Origin: Mantis religiosa
Lineage: Eukaryota; Arthropoda; Insecta; Mantodea; Mantidae
Assembly: GCA_030765055.1 (NCBI GenBank)
Contig: CM060947.1
Location: 224,767,625 to 224,831,624 of the forward strand
Reading direction: 5' to 3'
Length of the DNA: 64,000 nt
The notes below the pieces were generated by a model, which worked only from the letters and a program-made list of their open reading frames with translations, did not search any database and was not told the DNA's origin. Within the stretch, counting starts at the first letter, position 1. Every line of letters begins with the position of its first letter. Made by a program: the position numbers and the translations under genes. Shown here in pieces: positions 23,691-36,599 of this stretch.

Positions 23691-26350
23691 CAGTTTCATT
23701 GCTCATTCATTCAGTTAAATTGAAACTTGAATTTTTGCATACCTTCATATCCTTATTTGTATGATTTTATCTATCTTACCGGCAATTATTATGACGTTTA
23801 CTGCAGGTTTAAATGTGACGTGAAGGCACCACCTACGGCCTTTAGCGCGAAAGCATTAGCCAAGGGGCGAGGGGGAAGGTAGTTGCACGCGGAGTGATAA
23901 ATGTCAGCGGGGCAAGGTGATATGAAACAGAGATTAGTGAAAAAATTAAAACAATAAATGAATAAGAAAAGGTGAAGCGTGAGAATATTAAGAACTCAAA
24001 ACTTCAGGAATTAGGACTGGAAACAGGTAAGAGCAAACGCTCATTAATGGCTGAAACCAATAAATATGGACACAAAAAGAAAATGAGGAAAGATGGCAAA
24101 AGAGTGTCGTCAACTGGTCAACTTCTGAAAAAAGGGCACATTTGCCTGGATAGATGAAGTCATACCACACAGAGAAGAAGATAAGAGAAACGGCAGCAAT
24201 AGGACAGAAAAACCTAGAGAATTGCAACTGAAATAAAAGGCAACCACTTAAAACTGGAAAGCCCATATAAACAGTAACTAATGATGATGAATGATCATTA
24301 TAATGATTATGATGTAAGTGAATAAAACGTGTCACCACTAAGTTGAACGTAACTATCGTATTTTCCTTGAATTCAATCGTTATTTTTTCACTTGATTGTC
24401 TAAAAAACAATAGATGGCTTTGGGGTATCATGGACTCACTACCGAAAATAATTTGTAAAACACCTGCACCAGAATCGGAAACTATTACTCCCTCAACTTT
24501 CTTCTTTCAATAAAAGAGGAAAAGCAAATATTGAGAGTGCAGATAAAGAAATAAACAATAAATAGAGACAATTATGTTAAGAAGCTTACAATGAACAATT
24601 ACTTTCTCTTAAAAGTATAAAATGCAGGTTACAGAAGGATGTATTTAAAGAGACCATGAGTGAGGACGCATTTTCATTTACTCTCAGAAGAATGAAAAAA
24701 TGTGGCACTTTGCAATTATTATATCAGGGGCTGGTACATTTTCCCAATATTCATGAGAAAGAGCATGTTAAATCACAGTTTTACCTCCTAGAAAATTATG
24801 TTATGGGAGGAATCAAATAAAAGTCTCAAAAGTGTAATTATTTTGCGCCATTGTTGTGTAAATCAATATTACTATATGGTACACCGAAAAGATGTCATTG
24901 CTTGCATTGACCTATTTACGATTTCAATTTTATTTGCCTTGCCAGTAGGTAAATAGTCAACTGGTTTCCTTAGAAAACTCCTATTATATCAGCTTTACAG
25001 ATATTACTATATACAGAGACTATTTTTCTACAAAACTGCTTTTGTTTTAGAGTTCCAAAAATTATATCTTGCATAACATGAGATGTTAAGATTTTTGGAT
25101 AGAATGGAATACTTCCGTAATGGTGGAGAAGGTAGAACTGAAGGCAAACTGAATCAGCTATTTAGCTGAGATGTTTGATGTATGTAGGTATTTGATTAAA
25201 CTGAAGATCTGCGATTGAAATGAGGACTCGACAGATTTTTTTCCACATTTTTTGTAGTCCTCAACACTTGCAGATACGTACGTACACCTGAGCCCTTCCT
25301 TTGCAAATTTCCTTTACTAGTTTCGGTTTCATTTCCAGTTTCATCGTTTGTACTGCTGTACGAAGATGGGTACTAAAAAGAATGAGTAGGTATATGCTTA
25401 GGACTTAATTTAATGGTTTATTTTAAGCATTTTAATGGCAACAATAATGTATCAACTGATGAGTAATTAATAGAGCTTCTATTTAGAATAGGACCGTAGT
25501 CCTATAAATTTAAATTAATATTAAAGGCGATAAGTTCGGACGTTACTGTCAAATGTATTATTTGTATATCAGGTTTAGAGGGTAGATATAATCTGGCGCA
25601 TGATGTCAATACTGCCAAAGGCTACTGGTTTTCTTCCCATTTCTAGCGAGGCGTAAATGGCTCTGTATCCCTTCCAGCACAGTCACGTGGTGCCCATGGG
25701 ATTGCCAGGCTTCTGATAGTTCCAGATCACCGGCATAACCTCGTGCCACGCTACAGTCCCACAGGAGTTCCCTCGCAACCGAACCGCCAGCACAGAAACG
25801 AAATCCTGAGTAACGACCGGGCTGACTTTCTGAAGGGAGGGGGAGCGTCCACGCGTGTGTATCTCTCCTTTCTGTTGCCTAACAATTGGTATCATCCAAC
25901 GTACACCAACATTCACATTAAATATTAACAATTAACTGCCGTTTTAATTTTTCATACACATACCAAGTAGTACAATATCCCACCCAACAATATGATATCA
26001 GTATTTCAACAGAAACACACGCTTTGCTTTAGCATGAAAAAAAATGATGATGACTACACGTGTGCATGTTTGTGAAAAGCGTAAGTCCAAAACATAATGT
26101 CGAATATACATCAAATTTGGTATCTGCTTCAGTATCTTCCCAAAGGGCGACATGGGGATTTCACAGAAAACCATCCCTTCGCAAACCACATATCACATGG
26201 AAGATTTTCGAAAGATTTTATTCTCTCAAAATTACATGGTTTTGATCAAAATATCACAGATCACACCATAGTTTTTTGAAATGGTCTGCTACGTGGAAGG
26301 AAAACACCGTATAAAAGCTACAGATTCCTTAAATTCCAAAAACCCCCTCC
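23691..26350. other. Unassigned DNA
   Basis: It includes a GC-richer patch at 25640-25870 with open frames on both strands but no recognisable domain. The 147-codon frame at 23988-24431 on the minus strand is AT-rich, hydrophobic and without motifs, and I do not count it as a gene. Confidence 0.4.
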
Positions 26351-26357
26351 TCCTATG

Positions 26358-26545
26358 GATATAGTGTGACTGCCTCACATTCAATAGGTCCCGAGCTTGA
26401 ATCTTGGTCAGGGTAAGTAATGTGGATAAAGTTTTTATCTAACTTTTTCTCTTGTCCTGAAAGATAAATGTTGGGTAACTGAGTTCTTTGGAAGCTTGGA
26501 TTATTTAAGCATCATTCCACAGGAATGAATCAACGTCAAGTAATA
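26358..26545 (+). repeat. SINE-A, diverged copy
   Basis: The order of blocks matches SINE-A at 50232-50485: a B-box-like 'gagcttgaatcttggtcagg', 'ggataaagttt', 'ttgtcctgaaagataaatgt', 'tgggtaact' and 'catcattccacaggaatgaa'. It is much more decayed than the 3295 and 50232 copies and the head is incomplete. Confidence 0.65.
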
Positions 26546-27644
26546 ATTTCGCATTTCTATGTCAAGTGGGTTCAGAGAAAACGAGTGATGAACATAGCTA
26601 ATTTAACAGTAACGATATAGGCCTTGACGAGTTCCTTTAATGACGAAACACAGTGTCAAATCTCTGTAACAGGTGCGATGTAATATACGAAGACCAAGGC
26701 AAAAATTTAAGCTGCGAGTTTCACTATCAAACCTTCGTAAATTAAGCCAAATATGCCTCAAACTATATTAAAATAAAACTGCGTATTAACTGTCTGACTG
26801 CTTCATGGATTGTCGTGTGGGTTGTGAGAAAGTGAATTAATTTTTTAAAGACAAAAATTAAAGAATTTTCCTGTGTTATTTAAACGTTCTTACATGCACC
26901 TTAATGGAAGCGATTCAATAATGCTGTTTTGTGAGAGCGGGATGAAATTGATTCTACATGCATTTAAGGGAGATCGGAAATAAGTATAGTTAAATTTGTG
27001 TAACAACTGACGATAGATTGTAATCGAGTGGCGCCCGTTCATAGTCCCTCTTAAACCTTCTCTGTATAATAATAGAGGCTCCATAAAATGCATCGCACTT
27101 TCTCCTGGTTTGACGGCATCCATTATTCCAGAAATAATCGGAACAAAGTCAAAATCAAAACTGTAAGAGGTCGTCTGTCATCTTCCAAAAACCACAAAAC
27201 TCTAGCTGTAATAGTTTTCATTCTATAGAACGTTGTATTGTTGGAAAGACTTTGTGTGCACCCTATATAATGTGAACATAAACACTGTTAAAATGCCCAA
27301 AACCTTAACCAAACATTTTATTTGCAAAGTGCAGCATTACACAATAAAGGATTAAAGGGATTTTATAACCTCAATATAGTTCTTCTTCTGGAGCTTGCTG
27401 CTTGTTTGTTATTTCCCATAGGTTTATTTTGACTATAAATAAGTATATTTAATACATTTTTGAATTGATGGCTTTTGAGGAAACGTTTTAATTAAAGTGT
27501 ACTATAAACGTAATTTTAAAAACCATGGTAAAAAGCAGGGAGAGACAGAGTGTGAAACTTTGAAGGCCTTATCAAATAATGGAAAAGCATAAGCTCGGCC
27601 GTAGGTTCCATTATTTGCTGGAATAAAATAATTAAATCAGCGAC
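26546..27644. other. Unassigned AT-rich DNA
   Basis: No coding or repeat signal was recognised. Confidence 0.5.
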
Positions 27645-27920
27645 TAGATATCCGAATATGGTGTATTTGATAGGTATCCATATTTTATTTTCCGTGTAGA
27701 GTTTGGACCGCAGCTAATTAAACCTGATGCTTTATGTTGCTGTCGTGCAGAGGAACGGGAAGCCGTTGACAACCCAGACGTGGACAGGGTCATGCTGTAC
27801 GGTTCTTCCGCCACTCGCGTTATGGCTAATACATACATGTTGTCGGACCTCGCTTTTACTCTAATTATTCAGACCGCCAGCGTAGTTGCTATGGGATTAT
27901 TTCCCAGCTGCACACTTTAA
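27645..27920 (+). other. GC-richer open frame, possible exon, unknown
   Basis: A frame without ATG stays open for about 90 codons in AT-rich DNA and contains AEEREAVDNPDVDRVMLYGS. A splice-acceptor-like 'ttatgttgctgtcgtgcag' ends at 27750, just before the most coding-like part. I do not recognise the protein. No clear donor follows before the stop at 27918-27920. The opposite strand is also open for 64 codons. It could be a conserved host exon, a domesticated fragment or chance. Confidence 0.25.
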
Positions 27921-28621
27921 GGCGCGTTCGCTGCTGAAGCACTTTGTTTTTAACACGAAATAGATCAAATCCGCTGCATACAGGGACGTGAAACTTTAAG
28001 AGATTTTCCTGTAAGTAGGCAAGTTTGTCCCTGCGTTAAAGAAATACTGGCGGAAGACACAGGAGATAACTTCTGTACCTTACATTCCAAAGTAATCGGC
28101 TGAAATTCCGGTAATTGGACTATCTGACAGTTTATTTTGAGTATTGTTAGCAAGGCTATGTTAGAAATGTTTTGTTTTTACGTTAGGGACGTGAAGTATT
28201 GAGAATGACGTAAGTAGTACGGATCACAAAATATCGTTAATAAGTAACAAAGATAAAGGAAATGTTATAGGAAAAGAAATTACATATTAAACACTTATGT
28301 CCAAGATAGCTGCTGCCAACTTCGAAAGCTACTTTTTATACTTCATGTGCCTAATTCCTGAAGAATTCAAACCCTGACGTGTGCCATAGGATGTTTAATT
28401 GATTTTCACCTAAATGCCTCTCAAATCTTAGAAGCACGGAATGGTTTGGGTATTGCCCGTTGAAATAACGTTGTTGATAGCGCGGACAAGCCTTTTGCAT
28501 TTCAATGGGTTTCCCCATAGATGTAAAGCCTTTCACTATTGTTTGATCTCATTCGATGAAAAGTCATAACGTTTCAAAATATTATTTTATTGAATAGAAT
28601 GAAAAGTAAACGCTATAGTTG
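27921..28621. other. Unassigned DNA
   Basis: No coding or repeat signal was recognised. Confidence 0.5.
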
Positions 28622-28872
28622 GCTTTTTTATTAAAAATTAATGTCCTACAACGTTGCCATATCGGATGACGAATGAAACCGTTGAAATTATGCTCAAATG
28701 AACCACATATCATAGCGTTCGTGAGGCCCATAGGGCTTGGAATTACCCAACATTATTCTTTCAGAATAAAGGAAACCCCAGGTAAAACGTTACCCAGATA
28801 ACTCACCTGATCGAGACTGAATCTCGGAACCTCCTGAACCCAGGCAGACGCGATACTACTTACGCTATTGTA
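28622..28872 (-). mobile_element. SINE-A, older copy
   Basis: On the plus strand, 'aatgtcctacaacgttgccatatc', 'atgctcaaatgaacc', 'catagggcttggaattaccc', 'agataactcacc' and 'gcagacgcgatactacttac' follow the order of SINE-A at 3295-3531, same orientation. A T-rich tail remnant lies at the left end. No certain TSD remains. Confidence 0.78.
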
Positions 28873-29364
28873 CATCACGAACAGGTCATGCAGTACTATG
28901 GAAAGACAATTCTTAACTAACGAATGTGATGTTTATTGCTTTCGCGCTGTATATGGGGTGCTTACTTAGTAATTGCCCTGTGGCTTTAGCACAAAAGTGA
29001 TGCCCAAAGGTAAAGAATTTATGGATACATACGGAAATACACATCGATTGGATATATTTATCATAATTGAGATGTCATTTAAAGAGCTATTAGTTTTTGT
29101 ATTGTAATTTACTTGCACACAGTTGCATGCAATGTTTTCTATTTTTCAGTAGGCTACTTATAACTGTAACCAGCCAAAATGTTGTGTGCATTCAAAAATT
29201 ATATGTTGAAAATAAGCCCTTTGAGAGCTTGGAATCTGGAATTTCAATTCCATCATATAACTTCTTGGAAAGTTGACTAGAGACTGGTGTATTTTTCTTC
29301 TCATTATGAGGAAGCGTATTGTTAAGACGTGACTGCAAATATTTTCTCCATTAGTAAAATGAGA
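28873..29364. other. Unassigned DNA before solo LTR
   Basis: No coding or repeat signal was recognised. Confidence 0.5.
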
Positions 29365-29368
29365 ATAG

Positions 29369-29727
29369 TGTCGCCAGGCCATTGTTGATCGAGGTGGCAA
29401 GGCATTCAAAGGGATGCGCAGTGCAGTGAGCAGATAAAAGCTCGCCGAAACAGCGGGGGGAAGGACAGGGATTTCTCGAGAGTTCGCATTTGTTCTAGCG
29501 GGTCTCGATAGTTTGAGACATTTCTGGAGTGTTAGTAAACTATAAAAAGGCAGCCCGTCCGCCAAAGTTAGTTAGTCAGTGATTGAACGCTTGCGAGAAA
29601 ACAGCTGTGTTTGTTGACCTTGTATGTTGTATTGTGTATGTGTACGAAGCATATTTACACGGAAATAAAGTGCAATTTTTTGTGTTTCTAACCTGGACTT
29701 TTGATTTCCCGAACCCACAAAGTCACA
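29369..29727 (+). mobile_element. Solo LTR, family L, second copy
   Basis: It starts TGTCGCC and ends AAGTCACA, with the last 35 bp nearly identical to the LTR at 8960-9453 (both have a 'ggactttt.atttc.cgaacc' block then 'acaaagtcaca'). Inside are a TATA box (tataaaaagg, 29541-29550), a 'gttagttagtcagtga' start region and a poly-A signal (aataaa, 29664-29669). The flanks ATAG (29365-29368) and ATCG (29728-29731) could be a 4-bp TSD with one change. No internal region is attached. The left boundary is less sure than the right. Confidence 0.72.
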
Positions 29728-29731
29728 ATCG

Positions 29732-30447
29732 AAAAATAAAGTTTCTTAGAAACATTCTTTAGAGTAGTTGTTAGCGAAAGAAATGAGAATTTGACATTTT
29801 AAATATTCCTCGTGCCAAGTGCAGAATTTCAAAGCTACCAAAATTAGAGAGACTTAATTTTTAAAGTTTGACTTTCGATTCAGTATCCTGTATCCCTTCG
29901 TACCTAATATACAGGTTGTTTATAAGCAATGAGAAGAAAAGTGTAGACGAAAATGTTAATGCCAAGCTAAAATTTTGAGATTATGAGCTTTGGATAGCAG
30001 ATATAGTGCAACCATATGAGTGCTGCATGCGCTTATTATAAATCTGTCCTTAAGAAGCATTCTTCATTTGCGGTCACACAAAAAGTGCGTTTTACTGGGG
30101 ACATTTAGCAACGCGCATGTACTGGAATCGCTGTTATTTTGTTTACATACCCTACTGGCTACAAATGAACGTATTATTATTTGTCTACAGTAATAAGTAA
30201 TGGCTCTATTAATGAGTAGCGATAATGGAAACTAATCATTTCATGCGTGTATTGCACTGAACAAGATAATACTTGCAAATAATTTATTCCTTACCTAAAA
30301 ATGCTTATTTCTGTAATGACTTTCAAGACCACAATTTTCGGAACATTGTTTATCTGCGGAAAATATAATGAAACTATTTCTGCAACTGATTATCTCGATT
30401 AACACGAAGCGGGTGAAAAAATGAGGTTTTGTAAAAGCTCTACACAA

Positions 30448-30521
<74 letters not shown>

Positions 30522-32666
30522 GTTATTTGGTTTGCAGCTCAGCCAGAGGAAAATCATGACAGTTTTGTCTAAACTGAATGAACAGTACATAGTGATGTAA
30601 ATAAATATTATTTTTAAAGTTTCAAGGGTGACAACAAAATTTGGAAATTAAAATGTAAACTTCAGAGTGAATATATAAATGTTGATATAGAATTGGATCA
30701 GCAGGATTTTATTCTAAAGATATAATTTTAGAGGTAGTCTGTATAAGAAATTTAAATATATTTACATATTTTTTATATTTTTTTCAACAGGTTTAGCTGT
30801 TGTACCAATAGTGGACAGGAGACTAATGGGGCGGTAATTTTGAAGTTGCCTGGTGCTTGTCCCATGCTTATGGAGCATTATTACCTTAGCTCGTTTCCAA
30901 GTGTCAAGGAAACAATTTTGCCTCGGCACTCGGTCGGATGCTTACCCATTTAACATTTTACGCAATTTCTGCTGCTTGGAGCTCTCGTCTGAGTTACTGA
31001 CAGAACAGTGAACCCTGAATTTCCTGGAAGGTTTTAATTTCAAATCTACCACATATGACCTAACATATTTGATAATTGCTCAAAGTGTACTCTATGCTCC
31101 TATAATGAAATAAATATGTTTGTTGCCGTGATCTGTGACGTTACAGGTAGCCATAGATATGCGGATTTTGTGAAAGGAATAAAAACAATAATTAAGAGGA
31201 CAAAGAGCTTACTTAGAGTAAATGTTTAAGTCGATATATGCGAAGTAGAGCAGTAACCTGATAATATTACATTGTTGAAGAATGTGTGGCAAAAGTATTG
31301 TGAATAAAGTACGGAATATTTTATAATAAAATCACTATATATGCGGGGAGTGAAAGCCCTATGAGTAGAGGTTAAATGAGAAAACAGATCATTTCATAAG
31401 CTTCTGTGCCCTTCTCAAATGGCATAGCACAATAACAAGATATGGCTCACTTGACCAACTAACAGATCAGAAAACAATTTCCATCTTGGCATTCACATAA
31501 AAGATACCAACTACATCGTTTGGGCTAATAATAATCAACGGACCTATGAAACAAAATGTGGAAAAGTGTTATTAAATATTTATTTTGATGTACTTCCTTT
31601 CTGAAATACAGTTACTTGTTCATTCGATATGTTCTCTGTATTCATATTGTATCCACTTTATATCTACAGGGACAAAACAAATAACATCTAAGCCATAAAC
31701 AATGAACAAAGTAAGAATATACCTAAAAACTTAATAGATAATAGTAAATGATAATCAGCGCAATAAGATGTTACGAGAGGTGCCATCTCTAGGCAGCAAG
31801 ACGCAGTTAGTGGATAGATTCTATATTTGATGAAATTGCGTGTCAAGCAGGATTCTTCTCCATTGGAACATACACATAACTAGAAATTGTCTGTTAAACA
31901 ATATAATACAGTGTATATAACACTAAAATGTTCTAGGTAATAAATACTATCTTCTCGAGTTTGTGTTCAAGAAAAATTTATGCTTTTTTCTGCTCCATGT
32001 TTAACATAAATGTTTTATAAGTAAATCAGTTACCTTCCGTTGTAGATACAAGAGAGATACCGGCGAATGAATTGATAGTGAAATTGTTCATAAAACGTTC
32101 TTCTAGTATCCATATTGAACAAAACGGGTTTGAAATTTGGTGGTGTGAATGTGAAACAGTTATCAAAAACATTATATAGCCTCTGTATCTGGAAAATAGG
32201 GCTTTCACATTCGTTCGGACCCGGAAACCTAGTTACCCGACGTTCCCTAAAACCCCACTTCCTCACTCACTCCATTTGTCTGTATTCAGGGATCTCTAAA
32301 CGTGTATTTTCCCAGAACTCGCTATCAGATATTTTATCTACTAGCAGCTATGTAAGTAGAAATATACAGAAATTTCACTTGTTCCAGCTTTGAGACTAGA
32401 AGTTCCCGTAATTTCAATTGATGATACATAACGCTTTGTTTCTACAAACTTCGTATCTATAATAAGAGATGTCTCCATAATCACGTGATAAAATATTATA
32501 TAAAATAGATTTTATTTTGAAAGAAACCTACACTTTTTGTCGTGTACGTTTGTTTATATGTTATATAGAAACAATTTGCAAGTTGGCACAAAATTCTTTC
32601 GGATAAAGACGTCTTTACCGGATATTACCAGAAAATTATAATAACATAATATTCACCCCTTCCTTC
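29732..32666. other. Unassigned AT-rich DNA with (TA)n
   Basis: Contains the dinucleotide run listed next. No coding signal or transposon was recognised otherwise. Confidence 0.5.
30449..30521. repeat. (TA)n microsatellite
   Basis: About 36 uninterrupted TA units. The Ile-Tyr open frame on the minus strand is an artefact of this run. Confidence 0.97.
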
Positions 32667-33381
32667 GTTTGCGAAGGGGCTTCCTATCACTTCCGCCGCA
32701 AGGTGCGAGTTGAGTGCAGTGGTCCGTTTTTTGAATGCCAAGAGCTAAAATTCATCGTCAGTTATGCGAAGTCTATGGGCCACAGTGTGTGGACGTCAAC
32801 AACATGCGAAAGTGGGTCAGAGAGATCAAAGACGGACGTACAGACGTCCATGACGAACATCGTTCTGGTCGACTTCGGTTTCACCCGAAACAGCTGCAAA
32901 AGTGGAGCAAGAAATGCTTAAAGATCGGCGCGTCACAGTTCCGCGAGCTGTGCGAACTTATCCCTGAAGTCAGTAAGACTACGATTGACAAGATTTTGAC
33001 CGAACATTTGCATTATCGCAGGTTGGTCCCAAAATGCTCTCCTGGCCCAGTTCGGATGGGACATGCTCTCCCATCCGCCCTACAGTCCAGACTTAGCACC
33101 TAGTGATTATCATCTGTTTCCTGAATTGATGTCACACCTGAGAGGAACACATTTCCAGACCGACGATGATTTGGAAAACGAGGTTGAGTGCTACCTGCGC
33201 AAATTGGCGGGAGAGTACACAAAAATTACCACAGCACATGCATAAGTTCATCGATCGCAATGGTGATTACGTTGAAAAATAGCTGTAAGTTACGCCTTTC
33301 CATCAATGTAATATTCATTGGCAATAAACATGTTTTCTATATGAAATAAAATTGGAGACCTTATTTTACAGACACGCCTCG
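32667..33381 (+). mobile_element. mariner M2, 5'-truncated and internally deleted
   Basis: The right end carries the subfamily TIR (inverted: cgaggcgtgtctgtaaaata, then aggtctcc), followed by TA at 33382-33383. The left TIR is missing; similarity to M1 begins near 32667. The 3' untranslated part is nearly the same as in M1. The internal deletion differs from that of M1, because M2 retains the third catalytic block. Confidence 0.88.
32683..33282 (+). pseudogene. mariner transposase relic (M2)
   Basis: Readable pieces in two frames are the HTH part (KIHRQLCEVYGPQC, MRKWVREIKDGRTDVHDEHR), then LCELIPEVSKTTIDKILTEH. A deletion then removes the first two catalytic blocks. The frame resumes at about 33063 with HPPYSPDLAPSDYHLFPEL, which contains the third catalytic Asp (SD), and runs to the C-terminal part (DDDLENEVECYLRKLAGE). 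It is non-functional. Confidence 0.88.
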
Positions 33382-33501
33382 TATAATTAGGATTTTCTCT
33401 GTTAAATTCGCTTAAACGTATTTGTATGTTCCACGTTTTAATAATAACTCAAAGATAATAATGCTGCTGTCCTTTCTGTAAAAGACCTATGAGCAAGTAT
33501 G

Positions 33502-34323
<822 letters not shown>

Positions 34324-34701
34324 TGTTAATAACATCGGAAATTAATTGTTATTTCACATTAGCCATGTGTAGGACGCACTATGAAAGGGTAGAGTCATAC
34401 TGAAAAATTCAGTGCCATAGCCGGGATTTGAACAACGGATTTTCTGGCCTCCGTCCAGCCGCTGTAAACCACTGTCATTAAATTCTCCAACTGACTCGTG
34501 TTTTTCCCGGTAAACCACTACGAATTCTCATAAACACATGAGACAACTACCTTAATGGCGACTTACTATGCTGTAAGTACTTTAAGGCTCGGGCTTTATA
34601 GTTAACCACTATTAAGTAAATTAATGGAAATTAATTGTTCTTTCACACTAGCCGTGTGTAGGAAGCACTATGAAAGGGTAGAGTGAGACTGAAAAATTCA
34701 A

Positions 34702-34776
34702 TGCCATAGCCGGCATTTGAACCACGGATCTTCTGGTCTCCGTCCAGCCGCTGTAAACCATTGAACTACTATGGCT
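34702..34776 (-). other. tRNA-like block of SINE-D unit 2
   Basis: On the minus strand a 7-bp acceptor-like pair GCCATAG/CTATGGC encloses a D-arm-like stretch, a CTGG/CCAG stem around a 7-base loop (anticodon position GGA) and a T-arm with 'ggttcaaat'. It holds A and B box promoter sequences. As it is embedded in every SINE-D unit, I read it as SINE-borne and not as a working tRNA gene. Confidence 0.65.
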
Positions 34777-35292
34777 AACGTGTCGACATGACATTAAATT
34801 CTCTAACTGACTCGTGTTTTTCCCGGTAAACCACTAGGAATTCTCATAAACACATGAGACAACTACCTTAATGGCGACTTAGTATGCTGTAAGTACTTAA
34901 AGGCCCGGGCTTTTATAGTTCGGACTACTGTTAAGTATAATTAATGGAAATTAATTGTTCTGTCACATTGGCCGTGTGCAGGGCGCACTATGAAAGGGTA
35001 GAACCAGACTGAAAGGTACAATTTCATAGCCGATTCATGGATTTTAACCATGAATCTTCTCGTCTCCGTCCAGCCGCTCTAAACCATGCTACTATGGCCA
35101 ACGTGACAACATGATTAATTTCCATTAATTGTACCTAATGGTTGTTCGAACTATAAAGCCCGGGCCTTAAAGTACTTACAGCATAGTAAATCGCCATTAA
35201 GGTAGTTGTCTCATGTGTTTATGAGAACTCCGAGTGGTTTACCGGGAAAAATACGAGTCCATTGGAGAATTTAATGTCATGTTGGCACGTTG

Positions 35293-35366
35293 GCAATAGT
35301 AGCTCAATGGTTTACAGCGGCTGGACGGAGACCAGAAGATCCGGGTTTCAAATCCCGGCTATGGCA
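35293..35366 (+). other. tRNA-like block of SINE-D inverted unit
   Basis: A 74-nt fold like the previous one. The D stem GCTC/GAGC is altered to GCTC/CAGC here, the CTGG/CCAG stem is present, and the T-stem CCGGG/CCCGG is fully paired. The acceptor has one mismatch (gcaatag against ctatggc). Confidence 0.6.
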
Positions 35367-35411
35367 TGGAATTTTTCAGTCTGACTCTAGCCTTTCATGT
35401 TAATAATATCG

Positions 35412-36149
35412 TTTATATGAATACTTACACACGCTGTTTCCTATAGGTAGCATATACGTAAAAATCTACGGACGTTAGATGTTGCGTTCGGACAGGTTAT
35501 ATCTTTCTACACATCGTTGAGCAAATATGGTATCCAATTTCATTGTCAACATTTACTTTGATTCTCTGGTCACCCTGAAGTTAGTAATTGTTACCGCTCA
35601 CGCTTTTGTTATAATCTTTTTATGGTTATACCTATTATGATTATGGGATTTGATAACTGATTAGTTCCTTTAATACAACGTTGACGTGATGTGGAACAGT
35701 GCAACATTCTAGAAATTGTGGCAGTGTAACAATTTAACATGTCATGGTAGCTGTTAGAAATCACAGCCTGCTCTGCAAGGAAATATGCGTTTAGTACATT
35801 AGGGCACACCTAGGAATACTAATATTGGTTGTTCATAAGGCCGACATAACAATGGACATATTCATACTCAAGAAAATGTCTTCATCGCTAAAAATAAACC
35901 TGTGTACCAGTTGTTCATCAGTGTCAATCACATCAAGTTTCTGTATTACAAACCCAAATCATTTTGTCTCTCAGCTGAAAGGATAGTGTGACAACTGACA
36001 TTTGCCCCGCAAGACGGAGAAGATTCATTAAACTTCATGTGTTATTGTTATCTTCTCCTGTACTAAATATAAATGTATGATAAGTTCATACAATAGGCTC
36101 GACGGCTGTTCTCCTTTGGAACATTTCGAAGGTGGTAACTCGTATACGT
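35412..36149. other. Unassigned DNA
   Basis: No coding or repeat signal was recognised. Confidence 0.5.
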
Positions 36150-36326
36150 TGGGTTTTAATCATTAGATCACGCACACATTCGCACTCACATTCATACTTC
36201 CAGACTCTGGAGAAGATGAGGAATTATCTTGGTCGGGGAAAATTCCCCACCCCCAGCGCCGGGAATCGAATCCGCGACCCCTAGAATGGCAGGCAGGTGC
36301 TCTACAGACTGAGCTACGGGGGCAAG
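36150..36326 (-). mobile_element. SINE-F (tRNA-derived)
   Basis: The minus-strand head tgcccccgtagctcagtctg continues with 'tagagcacctgcctgccat' and the B box 'ggattcgattcccgg'. The D stem GCTC/GAGC is intact and the anticodon loop resembles glycine tRNA (GCC). It is followed by a body with 'ggggaattttccccgacc'. Only one copy is in this window. A true tRNA gene is less likely because the acceptor stem pairs poorly. Confidence 0.6.
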
Positions 36327-36599
36327 CCTCCTAAAATTTATGTTCGATGTTTGTATGGAATATTCCATTATCAGATTTCATTTATATTGGTTTAAATTTC
36401 AAATACGCTTGCGTTTCTTATGTTAGAAGTCATTTTACATTTTCCATCACTGTTATACAAAGAGAATGGAATTACAAAGTCATCACATAGCAACCGGTTA
36501 TCAAAGGATTGCAGCTAGAGAAAATACGTATGAAATCTATTTCTGTAAATGATTATTTTAAATAAACACGAAGCATAATATTTTAGTGGAGGATAGTAT

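Larger units (their letters stand above)
34338..35397. mobile_element. Composite multimeric SINE-D with inverted last unit
   Basis: Three units in minus orientation start at about 34338, 34626 and 34946, each with ggaaattaattgtt. They are followed from about 35115 by one unit in plus orientation. Each full unit is about 290-320 bp and has, in minus order, a 'cactatgaaagggtagag' block, a tRNA-like block, 'ctcgtgtttttcccggtaaa', 'cataaacacatgagacaact' and 'ttaatggcgactta.tatgct'. Unit 1 lacks the end of the tRNA-like block, and unit 3 stops before the distal blocks. A 14-bp direct repeat tgttaataa(c/t)atcg flanks the whole array at 34324-34337 and 35398-35411. The array therefore appears to be one insertion. 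The inverted unit would make the RNA or DNA fold back on itself. Confidence 0.82.

Noticed and set aside
23988..24431. 147-codon minus-strand open frame
   Set aside because: Phe/Ser/Leu-rich text typical of the reverse complement of A-rich DNA, with no domain or splice context.
29158..29565. 135-codon minus-strand frame
   Set aside because: It overlaps the solo LTR in antisense and has no motif.
30399..30590. 63-codon Ile-Tyr frame on minus strand
   Set aside because: It comes from the (TA)n run.
34338..35397. CRISPR array or bacterial repeat system
   Set aside because: Units are about 300 bp with tRNA-like promoters and TSDs in an animal-type genome. No short direct repeats with spacers exist anywhere in the window.
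36252..36325. A working tRNA gene on the minus strand
   Set aside because: D arm and B box are good, but the acceptor stem pairs poorly and a SINE-like body follows, so I called it SINE-F.
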